From contig CAUAJB010000020.1 in NCBI GenBank assembly GCA_958429225.1, forward strand, positions 1 to 29,218: 29,218 nucleotides of DNA. The letters run 5' to 3'. This DNA comes from an uncultured Collinsella sp. (GTDB lineage Bacteria; Actinomycetota; Coriobacteriia; Coriobacteriales; Coriobacteriaceae). The notes below the pieces were generated by a model. It ran no database searches and was not told where the DNA came from. It saw only the letters and a program-made list of their open reading frames with translations. Made by a program: the position numbers and the translations under genes. Within the stretch, counting starts at the first letter, position 1, and the number at the start of each line of letters is the position of its first letter. Shown here one piece after another: positions 1-9,736 of the stretch.

Positions 1-918
1 AACGTGCCGCTGCCCGGCGGCACCACGGGTCACGCCGTCGGCGGCGCACTCATCGCGCTGCTGCTGGGTCCCGAGGCCGCGGCTATCGCTGTCTCGGTCG
101 CGCTGGCGCTGCAGGCGCTGCTGTTTGGCGACGGCGGCATCCTGTCCTTTGGCGCCAACTGCTTTAACATGGCCTTCGTGCTGCCGTTTGTTGCCGCCAT
201 GGTATTCCGCGCGCTCAACAGTCGCCTGCACGACAAGAGCTGGGGCACTTCGGTCTCTGCCATCGTGAGCGGCTGGGTTGGCTTGTGCGTGGCTGCCCTT
301 TGCGCTGCCATCGAGTTTGGCATTCAGCCGATGCTCTTCACCAACGCCTCTGGTGCCCCACTGTACTGCCCCTTCCCGCTGTCTGTTTCCATTCCGGCCA
401 TGTTGATCCCGCATATGCTGGTTGCCGGCGTGGTCGAGGGCGTGGCGACGGCCGCCATCTACGGTTTCATTAAGAAGACGGCGCCGAGCTTTATCGTCGG
501 GCCCGAGGCCGTCGATGGCCAGTTTGCTGCCGAGGGCACTGCTGCCAAGAAGACCTCGCTGGTTCCCACGCTCATCCTGGTCGCCGTGCTTGTCGTTGTC
601 ACGCCGCTGGGCCTGCTTGCCACGGGTGACGCCTGGGGCGAGTGGGACGCCGAGGGCGCCGCGACCGCCGTTCAGGAGGCTGGTGACGACAGTCTGCAGG
701 CTTCGGTCGGCCTTGATACCCCGACCTTTGCCGACGCTCTGCCTACGGGTGATTACCTGCAGGCCTATTCCGAGGAGCAGGGCCTTGGCTTTGCCGGCCA
801 GGCCGCGATGTATATCCTCTCGGGCGTGATTGGCGTGGCGGTGCTTACCATCGCATTCCGTCTGGTCTCGCTGACGGTCAAGGAAAGCGGTGCTCATGGC
901 AGTAGCCGAGCTGCCTAG
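1..918 (+). CDS. cbiM: Cobalt/nickel ECF transporter substrate-binding protein CbiM, 5'-truncated by window edge
   Basis: Membrane S component (substrate-binding) of a CbiMQO/NikMQO-type energy-coupling factor transporter for Co2+ or Ni2+. The reading frame is open from base 1, and the first visible residues (NVPLPGGTTGH) are the family's internal motif, so the true start and the metal-binding N-terminus lie outside the window. The GTG at 4 is not the start. The next residues match the conserved CbiM core (GDGGILSFGANCFNMA) with several membrane segments. The C-terminal ~110 residues resemble the CbiN-like PDGLE extension: a membrane segment near residue 195, an extracytoplasmic loop with a WGEWDAEG stretch, and a last membrane segment near 270-295. 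No separate cbiN gene is present, which fits this fusion. Cobalt and nickel cannot be told apart from this sequence. The stop overlaps the start of cbiQ. Confidence 0.85.
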   Translation, partial: NVPLPGGTTGHAVGGALIALLLGPEAAAIAVSVALALQALLFGDGGILSFGANCFNMAFVLPFVAAMVFRALNSRLHDKSWGTSVSAIVSGWVGLCVAALCAAIEFGIQPMLFTNASGAPLYCPFPLSVSIPAMLIPHMLVAGVVEGVATAAIYGFIKKTAPSFIVGPEAVDGQFAAEGTAAKKTSLVPTLILVAVLVVVTPLGLLATGDAWGEWDAEGAATAVQEAGDDSLQASVGLDTPTFADALPTGDYLQAYSEEQGLGFAGQAAMYILSGVIGVAVLTIAFRLVSLTVKESGAHGSSRAA

Positions 919-1732
919 CTGGCTTGCGGCCGAGGAGCGATACGAGCCCATGGGGGCTCGGCATCGTGTGATGCAAAAGAACGTCCTGCACCTGGCGAGC
1001 CTGCTTGAGCGGGTTCGCCTGGGTGGAGGCGCGCACGAGGGCGGGTCGATGGTCGACCGCGCCCTTTCTTGCGTTTCGGCTCCGGTGCGCCTGGTGGGGA
1101 TGTTCGTTTGCGTCCTGTGTGCGTGTCTGACGCAGAGTCCGCTGTACCTCATGTTGATGGCGGCTATCGCGCTGGTGCTCGTTGCCGTGCGCCCCGTACG
1201 CGGGCTGCGGGCAACCTTTGTGCCGGCGCTTGGCGCTGCGGGGCTCGCGGTGGTTCTGGCGCTGCCCGCCCTGCTGCTGGGCGCTTCCGCTACGGGCGCC
1301 ATGCTCAAAATTGCGCTTAAGACGTTCATTAACGTGTCGCTCGTGCTGGGCGTTTCGTGGACGCTCACCTGGAGCCGCATGTCGGCGGCGCTCAAAATGC
1401 TGCACCTGCCCGACGAAGTTATCTTTACCTTCGATATGGCGCTCAAGCACATCGAGGTGCTGGGCCGCACGGCGCACGATCTGACCGAATCGGTCATGCT
1501 GCGCAGCGTTGGTCGCGCACCTGAGGGGTTTTCGCGTACCGACTCGGTCGCGGGTATCATGGGCATGACCTTTATCAAGGCGATGGAATGCAGCCGCGCG
1601 ATGGACGAGGCTATGCTTTGCCGTGGCTTTGCCGGTGTGTATCCGGCGCCCGCTCGCGCCGGGTTGAGCTGGCGCGATGCGGCCTATACGGCCGTTGTGG
1701 TGCTGCTGGCGGCTCTGTGCGCTGTGCTGTAG
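896..1732 (+). CDS. cbiQ: Cobalt/nickel ECF transporter transmembrane protein CbiQ
   Basis: Transmembrane coupling (T) component of the ECF transporter; it links the S component CbiM to the ATPase CbiO. The 278-residue length is usual for the family. Clusters of hydrophobic segments occur around residues 60-140 and at the extreme C-terminus (TAVVVLLAALCAVL). Between them lies a cytoplasmic helical region with the A-R-G-like signature seen here as CRGFAGVYP, preceded by AMDEAML, typical of CbiQ coupling helices. The ATG at 896 is preferred over the GTG at 890 because AAGGAAAG at 880-887 is eight bases upstream. The gene overlaps the end of cbiM by 23 bases, indicating translational coupling in a cbiMQO operon. 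Confidence 0.85.
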   Translation: MAVAELPSWLAAEERYEPMGARHRVMQKNVLHLASLLERVRLGGGAHEGGSMVDRALSCVSAPVRLVGMFVCVLCACLTQSPLYLMLMAAIALVLVAVRPVRGLRATFVPALGAAGLAVVLALPALLLGASATGAMLKIALKTFINVSLVLGVSWTLTWSRMSAALKMLHLPDEVIFTFDMALKHIEVLGRTAHDLTESVMLRSVGRAPEGFSRTDSVAGIMGMTFIKAMECSRAMDEAMLCRGFAGVYPAPARAGLSWRDAAYTAVVVLLAALCAVL

Positions 1733-1772
1733 TGCGAGCTTTGGCTTCGATGCGAATAGGAAGGGCGACGTT

Positions 1773-2543
1773 TTGGCTAACGATACGAATAGCGTGACGG
1801 GCACAAACGGTGCGGGCGGCGCCGAGGTCGCGCCGCTCATCGAGCTGCGCGACGTGGTGTTCTCCTATGCGGGCCATACGGTTGTCGATGGCGTGTCGCT
1901 GCAGGTCGATCGTGGTGAACTCGTTGCCCTGCTCGGTCCCAACGGCTGCGGCAAGACGACGATCATGCGCCTTATCAACGGCCTTGAGCTCGCGGATGCC
2001 GGCGCATACCTGTTTGACGGGCATGTGATCGATGCGGCGTTTCTAAAGGATTCCGCGGCCGCTCAGCGTTTTCATCAGCGCGTGGGCTTTGTGTTCCAGA
2101 ATGCCGACGCCCAGCTGTTTTGCGCTACGGTGGGCGAGGAAGTTGCTTTTGGTCCCGCGCAGATGGGGCTGCCGGCAGACGAGCTCGAGCGCCGCGTCCG
2201 TGATGCCATGGAGCTGTTCCAGGTTGCCGACCTTGCCGACGCCTCTCCCTATCAGCTCTCGGGCGGGCAAAAGAAGCGCGCTGCGCTGGCTGCGGTGGTG
2301 TCGATGAACCCGGATATCTTGGTCCTCGACGAACCTACCAATGGGCTCGACGAGGATTCATGCGACATTGTGGTCAACTTCTTGCTGGCCTACGTCGCGG
2401 CGGGTAAGACGGTCTTGATGAGCACGCATCACCAGGATTTGGTGCGACGCCTGGGTGCCCGTGCAATCTATATTGATCGATATCACCATGTGGTCGAGGT
2501 GCCTTCGCCGTCGTATGGAACCGAAAGCGGTGTTACGGACTAG
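1773..2543 (+). CDS. cbiO: Cobalt/nickel ECF transporter ATP-binding protein CbiO
   Basis: ATPase (A component) that powers the CbiMQ transporter on the cytoplasmic face. Walker A (GPNGCGKTT) is at residues 55-63, the Q-loop is in VFQNADAQLF, the ABC signature LSGGQKKR begins at 162, Walker B with catalytic Glu (ILVLDEP) is at 182-188, and the switch His lies in MSTHHQ. The chosen start is the TTG at 1773, with GGAAGGG at 1759-1765 seven bases upstream. The reading frame extends further upstream to an ATG at 1677, but that lies inside cbiQ and would add an unrelated hydrophobic Cys-rich leader. With the TTG start the protein is 256 aa, typical of CbiO. A weak hairpin (AGCCG/CGGCT, 2564-2579) follows. 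Confidence 0.85.
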   Translation: MANDTNSVTGTNGAGGAEVAPLIELRDVVFSYAGHTVVDGVSLQVDRGELVALLGPNGCGKTTIMRLINGLELADAGAYLFDGHVIDAAFLKDSAAAQRFHQRVGFVFQNADAQLFCATVGEEVAFGPAQMGLPADELERRVRDAMELFQVADLADASPYQLSGGQKKRAALAAVVSMNPDILVLDEPTNGLDEDSCDIVVNFLLAYVAAGKTVLMSTHHQDLVRRLGARAIYIDRYHHVVEVPSPSYGTESGVTD

Positions 2544-2623
2544 TTGCTGCGTAGAGCGTGCGTAGCCGCCCGCGCGGCTTTGCCGTGATGGTATAGTTAT
2601 CCAGGTTTTTTATGGGGGTGGCT

Positions 2624-3472
2624 ATGCCAAGTTGGAACATTCATATCGCTCAAACGGAGCGCTTGCTGGCGCGTTCTGGTGTGCTTGCCGATAGCGTTCG
2701 TGACCGCAATGCCTTTTTGTTTGGCTGCGTGGTTCCGGACATTTTTGTGGGCTATATGGTTCCCGGTATCGCTGATCCCATTCCGTATCGCACTACGCAC
2801 TTTGCAAAGCCCGAGCCTATCCCTAAGCCTCGTGAGCATGAGTTCTGGGATACCTATGTGGCACCGTTGCTTAAAAATTCGCCCACCGGTGCGCCAGCCG
2901 CGGCGACCTCGATTATCGAGGAGCGCGAGCGACTGAATCGCGTGCACTATCCCCAGCGCTACAGGGATGCTGAGCCGGTTGTCGGTCCCGGCGCTCGTGA
3001 GTTCTCGCTTGCGTCCGAGGACGTGGCGCAGTCGTTGCTCGATTTGACACTGGGTGTCTGGTCGCATCTGGTGGCCGATACCGTATGGAATACGCGCGTG
3101 AATCAGTACCTGGAGGCGCACGGCGGCAAGCCGTGCGAGGAGTTCCGCATTAAAAAGCAAGGCGACTTTGACTGGTTCGGCAAGACGCTCGGCATTGTTT
3201 CGATTCCGCGCGCGACCGATCGCCTGTATACTGCGGCGACGCGTTTTGGGCAGTATCCCATCCATAAGGAGTATGTGCTCAAGACCATCGGCGTTATGCA
3301 CGAGATCGTGCGCGAAAACCCCGGTGAGCCCGACCATCCGCCATACCGCCTGCTGACCGAGGAGTTCTTCGACGCGACGTTTACCGAGGTGATCGAGCTG
3401 ACCGAGGCGGGCTTTGCGGCTCGCGTTGCCGCTTCTGACGTCCCTGCAGTCCCTCTGATCGCTAGCTGCTAG
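2624..3472 (+). CDS. Zinc-dependent phospholipase C-like protein
   Basis: 282-residue predicted soluble protein resembling the zinc-dependent phospholipase C / S1-P1 nuclease-like superfamily, found as hypothetical proteins in many Firmicutes and Actinobacteria. Candidate metal ligands fall in the expected order: His7 (WNIHIAQ), Asp39 in FLFGCVVPDIF, His59 (RTTHF) and the HxxxD pair His148-Asp152 (SHLVADTVWN). No signal peptide is seen, so it probably acts inside the cell; the substrate is unknown. An in-frame ATG at 2612 would add four residues, but 2624 has GGGGGTGG just upstream. A possible -10 (TATAGT, 2592-2597) has no convincing -35. The downstream side faces the convergent pyk gene. 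The family assignment rests on motif layout only. Confidence 0.6.
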   Translation: MPSWNIHIAQTERLLARSGVLADSVRDRNAFLFGCVVPDIFVGYMVPGIADPIPYRTTHFAKPEPIPKPREHEFWDTYVAPLLKNSPTGAPAAATSIIEERERLNRVHYPQRYRDAEPVVGPGAREFSLASEDVAQSLLDLTLGVWSHLVADTVWNTRVNQYLEAHGGKPCEEFRIKKQGDFDWFGKTLGIVSIPRATDRLYTAATRFGQYPIHKEYVLKTIGVMHEIVRENPGEPDHPPYRLLTEEFFDATFTEVIELTEAGFAARVAASDVPAVPLIASC

Positions 3473-3600
3473 CCGGCCGGCTTGACGGTGAACAGTTCAC
3501 CCCAATTGACCAACGGCTCCCCTTGCAGGGCGTCTTCGGTGGTGCGCTCGGCATCGGAGAGGCTTGCGACTGAACGCAAAACGATGAAGCGGCATATGAA
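3469..3600 (-). pseudogene. Possible C-terminal gene remnant antisense to and beyond the phospholipase-like gene
   Basis: The 3473-3608 gap contains a minus-strand reading frame whose last ~36 residues (ending GELFTVKPAG) look like the tail of a protein rather than random high-GC translation. They have few Arg/Ser runs and a balanced composition. Extending it upstream runs straight into the pyk terminator hairpin, so no intact gene exists. It has no recognisable start, ribosome binding site or domain. It could be the broken end of a lost gene or transposase, or it could be chance. Confidence 0.2.
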
Positions 3601-3609
3601 TAAGGTCTT

Positions 3610-3647
3610 AAAAAAGGGCCCGGAAGGCAATGCCTTCCGGGCCCTTT
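3610..3647 (-). terminator. Rho-independent terminator of pyk
   Basis: A perfect 16-bp inverted repeat (3613-3628 with 3632-3647) encloses a three-base loop. On the minus strand it is followed by six T residues (the A-run at 3610-3615), so it terminates pyk transcription 29 bases past the stop codon. There is no T-run on the plus side, so it is not an efficient plus-strand terminator. Confidence 0.9.
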
Positions 3648-3675
3648 GCAATGCAAATTTGCTTGCAAGTACGAT

Positions 3676-5136
3676 TTAGCGCACCTGAGCGACGTAAGCG
3701 ACGTTGGTCGAGGAGACCTTGTCCTCGAGCTGGACGCTCATGCGGGGATCGCCGGCGGTAGCGACGGTCAGGTCGCCGGCCTCGACGTAGCCGAGCTCCT
3801 TAGCGGTCTCGATCGCCTTGACGATCGTGCCGTTGACGGTGCCCTGGGTAATCTCGGCCTGGTGCGGGATAACGCCCCAGTACATAATCATCTGCTGGAC
3901 GGCCCACTCGTGGCGGGAGAACGCGCAGATCGGCATGTTGGGACGGAAGTGCGAGATCAGGCGAGCGGTACGACCGGTGGTCGTCGGCACGGTGATGCAC
4001 TTGGCACCAACGGTGGTAGCCATGTTCACAGCGGACATACCCACAACGTTGTTCACAACGCGGGTACCATGAGCGTCAGCCGGAACCTCGAGCGGAGCGT
4101 GGGCCGGGAGGTACTTCTCGGTCTCGAGAGCAATGCTGGCCTGCATCTTAACGGCCTCGACCGGGTACTTACCGGCAGCGGACTCGCCAGAGAGCATAAC
4201 GGCGTCGGTGCCGTCATAGATGGCGTTTGCAACGTCGGCAACCTCGGCGCGCGTCGGGCGCGGGTTCTGCTGCATGGAGTCGAGCATCTGCGTAGCGGTG
4301 ATGACGGGCTTGTAGGCCGCGTTGCACTTGGCGATGATCTCCTTCTGGATGTGGGGAACGAGCTCAGGCTTGATTTCGATGCCCAGGTCGCCACGGGCGA
4401 CCATGATGCCGTCGGAAGCCTCGAGGATATCGTCGAAGTTCTCGACGCCCAGGGCGCACTCGATCTTCGGGAAGATCGTCACGTGCTCGCCGCCGTTCTC
4501 GCGGCAAAGCTCGCGGATGCCGCGGACGGACTCGCCGTCACGGATGAAGGAAGCGGCGATGTAGTCGATGTTCTCGGTCAGGCCAAAGAGGATGTCCTGA
4601 CGATCGCGTTCGGTGATAGCGGGCAGCGAGATGTTGACGTTGGGCATGTTAACACCCTTGCGCTCGCCGATCAGGCCGTCGTTCTTGACGACGCAGGTCA
4701 TGTCCTGGCCGTCGACGGACTCGACCTCGAGGGCAACCAGGCCGTCATCGATCAGGATGAGGGAGCCCTTCTCGACCTCGGAGGGCAGAGCCAGGTAGTC
4801 GAGGGAGATGTGCTCAGAGGTGCCGTGGAAATCCTCGGACGTGGGCTGAGCGGTGACGACGATCTTGTCGCCGGTCTTGACGGCAACCTTCTTGCCGTCG
4901 ACCAGAAGGCCGGTGCGGACCTCGGGGCCCTTGGTGTCGAGCAGGATGCCGACGGGCAGACCGAGCTCCTTGGAAATACGACGGACGCGCTCGATGCGAC
5001 CGTGGTGCTCGTCGTAGGATCCGTGCGAGAAGTTAAAACGGGCGACGTTCATGCCCGCCTTGATCATCTCACGGATGGTCTCGTCGCTATCGCAGGCGGG
5101 ACCCATGGTGCATACAATCTTGGTGCGCTTGTACAT
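3676..5136 (-). CDS. pyk: Pyruvate kinase
   Basis: Cytosolic glycolytic enzyme converting phosphoenolpyruvate plus ADP to pyruvate plus ATP. The 486-residue protein has the classic N-terminus (RTKIVCTMGPA), the substrate/metal segment NFSHGSYDEH, the B-domain entry DTKGPEVRTG, the catalytic segment FPKIE near the middle, ARGDLGIE, and the K+/effector region with TRAEVADVANAIYDGTDA and MLSGESAAGKYP. It ends after the standard C domain and lacks the extra PEP-utilizer-like C-terminal domain of Bacillus-type enzymes. GGAGG lies seven bases upstream of the ATG. The gene is monocistronic: its own near-consensus promoter is at 5200-5230 and a strong terminator is at 3610-3647. It is the only confident minus-strand gene here. 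Confidence 0.97.
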   Translation of the reverse strand: MYKRTKIVCTMGPACDSDETIREMIKAGMNVARFNFSHGSYDEHHGRIERVRRISKELGLPVGILLDTKGPEVRTGLLVDGKKVAVKTGDKIVVTAQPTSEDFHGTSEHISLDYLALPSEVEKGSLILIDDGLVALEVESVDGQDMTCVVKNDGLIGERKGVNMPNVNISLPAITERDRQDILFGLTENIDYIAASFIRDGESVRGIRELCRENGGEHVTIFPKIECALGVENFDDILEASDGIMVARGDLGIEIKPELVPHIQKEIIAKCNAAYKPVITATQMLDSMQQNPRPTRAEVADVANAIYDGTDAVMLSGESAAGKYPVEAVKMQASIALETEKYLPAHAPLEVPADAHGTRVVNNVVGMSAVNMATTVGAKCITVPTTTGRTARLISHFRPNMPICAFSRHEWAVQQMIMYWGVIPHQAEITQGTVNGTIVKAIETAKELGYVEAGDLTVATAGDPRMSVQLEDKVSSTNVAYVAQVR

Positions 5137-5199
5137 TCAGACCTCCATCTGACATCGTCTTGCGCTGATAGATAAACCATAAGAAATAAAACTGAGATG

Positions 5200-5230
5200 A
5201 TTATAACGAAATGCCGACCGAATACCCCAA
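5200..5230 (-). promoter_or_regulatory. pyk promoter
   Basis: On the minus strand a perfect TATAAT (5200-5205) is preceded, 19 bases upstream, by TTGGGG (5225-5230). The surrounding DNA is strongly AT-rich compared with the rest of the window. Transcription would start near 5193, giving a ~57-nt leader before the pyk ATG at 5136. Confidence 0.6.
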
Positions 5231-5413
5231 AAAATCGACCGTATGCCGAATTAGAAGTTCATTTTTTGCGAATAAACGGTATATGCAAAAACTTTACCAA
5301 CCGTTCTAACCGCTGCTATCTGGGCGATATTTCAGTTTGATGATGCACCGAAGAAAAAACGTTTTATCAATGTCGAACATCATACGGTCTGCATCGTTGC
5401 ACTCGAGCCGTGT
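5231..5413. other. AT-rich divergent intergenic region between pyk and the cation ATPase
   Basis: This is part of the 441-base gene-free stretch at 5137-5577. No ORF with a ribosome binding site was found. It holds several short, loosely related CGGTAT/ATACCG-like words in both orientations (near 5220, 5240, 5278 and 5385) upstream of the pyk promoter. These could be sites for a regulator, but the matches are weak. The composition is far more AT-rich than the flanking genes. Confidence 0.35.
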
Positions 5414-5425
5414 TTCCAATTGGAA
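5414..5425. promoter_or_regulatory. Perfect 12-bp palindrome next to the ATPase promoter
   Basis: TTCCAATTGGAA is a perfect palindrome ending four bases before the proposed -35 at 5430. Its place is right for a dimeric regulator of the ATPase gene. No regulator family is assigned. Confidence 0.35.
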
Positions 5426-5429
5426 TGTT

Positions 5430-5459
5430 TTGGCTAGACGCGCCGCTTTGGGGTACCAT
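5430..5459 (+). promoter_or_regulatory. Promoter of the P-type ATPase leader RNA
   Basis: TTGGCT (5430-5435), an 18-base spacer and TACCAT (5454-5459). The predicted start near 5466 falls immediately before the first leader hairpin at 5469, so promoter and RNA structure fit together. The match to consensus is moderate. Confidence 0.5.
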
Positions 5460-5465
5460 AGCTCC

Positions 5466-5577
5466 ACTATCAACTGCCGCTCAGCACGGCAGCCTTGATG
5501 AGCCCTTGCCCTTCTCCTGGGAATTATGATCGGGCATCAATCTGCTGAGTGGCCCGAATCCCAGGAGGGGACTCTAT
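5466..5577 (+). promoter_or_regulatory. Structured 5' leader with two hairpins, loop-loop complementarity and buried Shine-Dalgarno; riboswitch candidate
   Basis: Hairpin 1: 5469-5473/5495-5499 and 5474-5479/5487-5492, with a two-base bulge and the 7-nt loop CTCAGCA (5480-5486). Hairpin 2: nine pairs, 5514-5522/5559-5567, extendable by three more including wobbles. It then has an asymmetric internal loop, five pairs 5531-5535/5552-5556, and a 16-nt loop containing TGCTGAG (5543-5549). The two loop heptamers are exact reverse complements, so a kissing interaction is possible. The ribosome binding site AGGAGGGG (5563-5570) is paired in hairpin 2, nine bases or fewer from the ATG. In addition ATCAA in loop 2 (5536-5540) could compete for TTGAT of hairpin 1. 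This predicts translational control of the cation ATPase. It does not show the GGGGAGUAGC signature of the yybP-ykoY Mn2+ riboswitch. Confidence 0.6.
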
Positions 5578-8259
<2,682 letters not shown>

Positions 8260-8270
8260 CGTACTCGTCC

Positions 8271-8358
8271 GGGCCCGCCCCACGCCCTTTCTCCCTCACT
8301 GGTCCTCGCGCTTCGCGCTGCGGGATCGTTCGGGAGAAAGGGCTTCCGGGGCGGGCCC
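8271..8358. repeat. Long GC-rich interrupted palindrome (REP-like element)
   Basis: Outer arms 8271-8281 and 8348-8358 (11 bp) and inner arms 8284-8295 and 8332-8343 (12 bp) are perfectly complementary. They are separated by small asymmetric bulges and a 36-base centre that itself contains CGCG-CTT-CGCG. No T-run follows, so it is not a standard terminator, though it could fold in mRNA and protect the ATPase transcript's 3' end. It looks like a dispersed extragenic palindromic element. Confidence 0.6.
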
Positions 8359-8363
8359 TGCGG

Positions 8364-8369
8364 TATCCT
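8364..8369 (+). promoter_or_regulatory. Candidate extended -10 (GGTATCCT)
   Basis: TATCCT preceded by GG, the same form as the -10-like element in front of the stomatin gene (26818-26823). There is no clear -35. A start near 8376 would place the terminator at 8418-8451 inside the leader of rsgA. Confidence 0.3.
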
Positions 8370-8417
8370 TGTTGGCTTTTCTCCCGTGCGGATGAAAAGG
8401 GCTGAGGGAAAGTTTGT

Positions 8418-8451
8418 GAGCTGGTCGGGCTTTGCCCGGCCAGCTCTTTTT
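8418..8451 (+). terminator. Rho-independent terminator upstream of rsgA
   Basis: A 13-bp stem (8418-8430/8434-8446, one wobble pair) with a three-base TTT loop is followed by five T residues. It sits 159 bases after the ATPase stop and 49 bases before the rsgA start. It is either the ATPase terminator or, if the -10 at 8364 is used, an attenuator or the end of a ~75-nt small RNA. Confidence 0.85.
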
Positions 8452-8499
8452 GATTTAAAATACCTGCTCAGTTGTGATTTTGGCTGCTGGGAGGCGTTT

Positions 8500-9684
8500 G
8501 TGGCTAAGGCTAAGGCTAAAGCGAAGAAAAAGACGACGGGGGCGCGGGCTAAGCGCGATCGTCGTCGGAAGCTTGCGACCGAGGCCCCCGCGTCTGCCGA
8601 GGAGTTGTTGGCGAGCGTACCGGGGCTCGACGCGCTGCAGGATGTCCCGGCGTTTGATGATCTGCCGGTCGATGAAGCCCAGCAGACTGCCTTTGATGAT
8701 TTCTGCGCACATGCCGAGGAGCCCGAGCAGATGCGGCTGGGTGCCGTTATTCGCCTGGATCGCGGGTTTCCGCTGGTGGCGACTGCCGACGATACCTTCC
8801 GCGCCGAGCATGCCGTGGGGTTTGCCAAGTCGCGCGGCGAGGACGAGGTCCTGCTGCCTGCCGTGGGCGACCGTGTGGCGGTGCGCCGCGCTCCCGGGCA
8901 CGATATGGGCGTGATTGAGTGCGTGCTGCCGCGCCGTACGAGCTTTGAGCGTTGGCGCGGCCGTGCCCGTGGAGAGCGCCAGGTGCTCTGCTCCAACGTT
9001 GATAGCGTGCTAATCGTGCAGGCGCTCGGTGCCGGTGAGGTGCTGCTCGACCGCGTGGCGCGCTCGCTGGTGTTGGCGCTTGACTGCGATGCCGAGCCGG
9101 TGGTGGTGCTTACCAAAGCTGACCGCTGCGATGCCGAGGAGCTCGAGCGCGATCTGGACCGCGTGCGCCGCCTGGTGGGTCCGGACGTGCGCGTGATCGT
9201 GACGTCCTCTGCCGAGGGCCGCGGCCTGGACGAGGTCCGTGCCTGCGTGCCTGCCGGGAGCTGCGCCATGATTCTGGGCGAGTCGGGTGCCGGCAAGTCG
9301 ACGCTGCTCAATGCACTGCTGGGCCACGATACGTTGGCGACCGGCGGTGTGCGCGAACGCGACGACCAGGGCCGTCACACTACCGTCGCGCGCGTGATGG
9401 TGGCGCTGCCGGGCGACGCCGGCGTGATCGCCGATGCCCCGGGCCTGCGCAGTCTACCGCTCGTGGGTCACGAGCGGGGTCTGGCGCGCGCCTTCCCCGA
9501 GATTGTCGAGGCATCGCGCGCGTGCCGGTTTGGCGATTGCACACATACCCATGAGCCGGGCTGCGCCGTTCGCGAGGCCGAGGACGCCGGGCAGATCGAC
9601 AGCCTGCGGCTGGAAACGTTCCAAAACCTGGCGTCATCCATGCGCGTGAGCGCTCAAATACTCGATCCCGATGTTCATCTGTAA
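8500..9684 (+). CDS. rsgA: Ribosome small-subunit-dependent GTPase A (RsgA)
   Basis: Circularly permuted GTPase that checks late maturation of the 30S subunit. An N-terminal OB-fold region is followed by the GTPase motifs in permuted order: G4 TKAD at 205-208, then G1 GESGAGKST at 260-268, then G3 DAPGL. The C-terminal zinc-knuckle has Cys342, Cys347, His349/His351 and Cys355 (CRFGDCTHTHEPGC). The GTG at 8500 is chosen because GGGAGG (8489-8494) lies five bases upstream. The longer frame to 8386 would run through the terminator hairpin. At 394 aa it is slightly longer than usual, owing to a Lys/Ala-rich N-terminus (AKAKAKAKKK) encoded by GCTAAG repeats and an acidic linker, a plausible RNA-binding tail. 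Confidence 0.93.
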   Translation: MAKAKAKAKKKTTGARAKRDRRRKLATEAPASAEELLASVPGLDALQDVPAFDDLPVDEAQQTAFDDFCAHAEEPEQMRLGAVIRLDRGFPLVATADDTFRAEHAVGFAKSRGEDEVLLPAVGDRVAVRRAPGHDMGVIECVLPRRTSFERWRGRARGERQVLCSNVDSVLIVQALGAGEVLLDRVARSLVLALDCDAEPVVVLTKADRCDAEELERDLDRVRRLVGPDVRVIVTSSAEGRGLDEVRACVPAGSCAMILGESGAGKSTLLNALLGHDTLATGGVRERDDQGRHTTVARVMVALPGDAGVIADAPGLRSLPLVGHERGLARAFPEIVEASRACRFGDCTHTHEPGCAVREAEDAGQIDSLRLETFQNLASSMRVSAQILDPDVHL

Positions 9685-9701
9685 TTGATTTTTCCTATGA
9701 C

Positions 9702-9736
9702 AGCCGTCTCCCAACTGTTCGGGAGACGGCTTTTTT
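9702..9736 (+). terminator. Rho-independent terminator of rsgA
   Basis: An 11-bp perfect stem (9702-9712/9721-9731) with an eight-base loop is followed by T6, starting 17 bases after the rsgA stop. Confidence 0.92.

Noticed and set aside
878..1840. 320-codon minus-strand frame across cbiQ and cbiO
   Set aside because: Arg/His/Gln-rich shadow translation without motifs; the ECF genes on the plus strand explain the region.
3610..3647. Bidirectional terminator serving both pyk and the phospholipase-like gene
   Set aside because: The stem is symmetric, but only the minus-strand side has a T-run; the plus side continues TTTGCAATGC.
3646..5175. 509-codon plus-strand frame across pyk
   Set aside because: Antisense shadow of pyruvate kinase; its composition (Asp, Val, Leu, Gly, His) mirrors the pyk codons.
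5440..5577. yybP-ykoY manganese riboswitch in the ATPase leader
   Set aside because: The conserved GGGGAGUAGC loop and the matching second loop are missing; the GGGG near 5450 lies in the promoter spacer rather than in the transcript.
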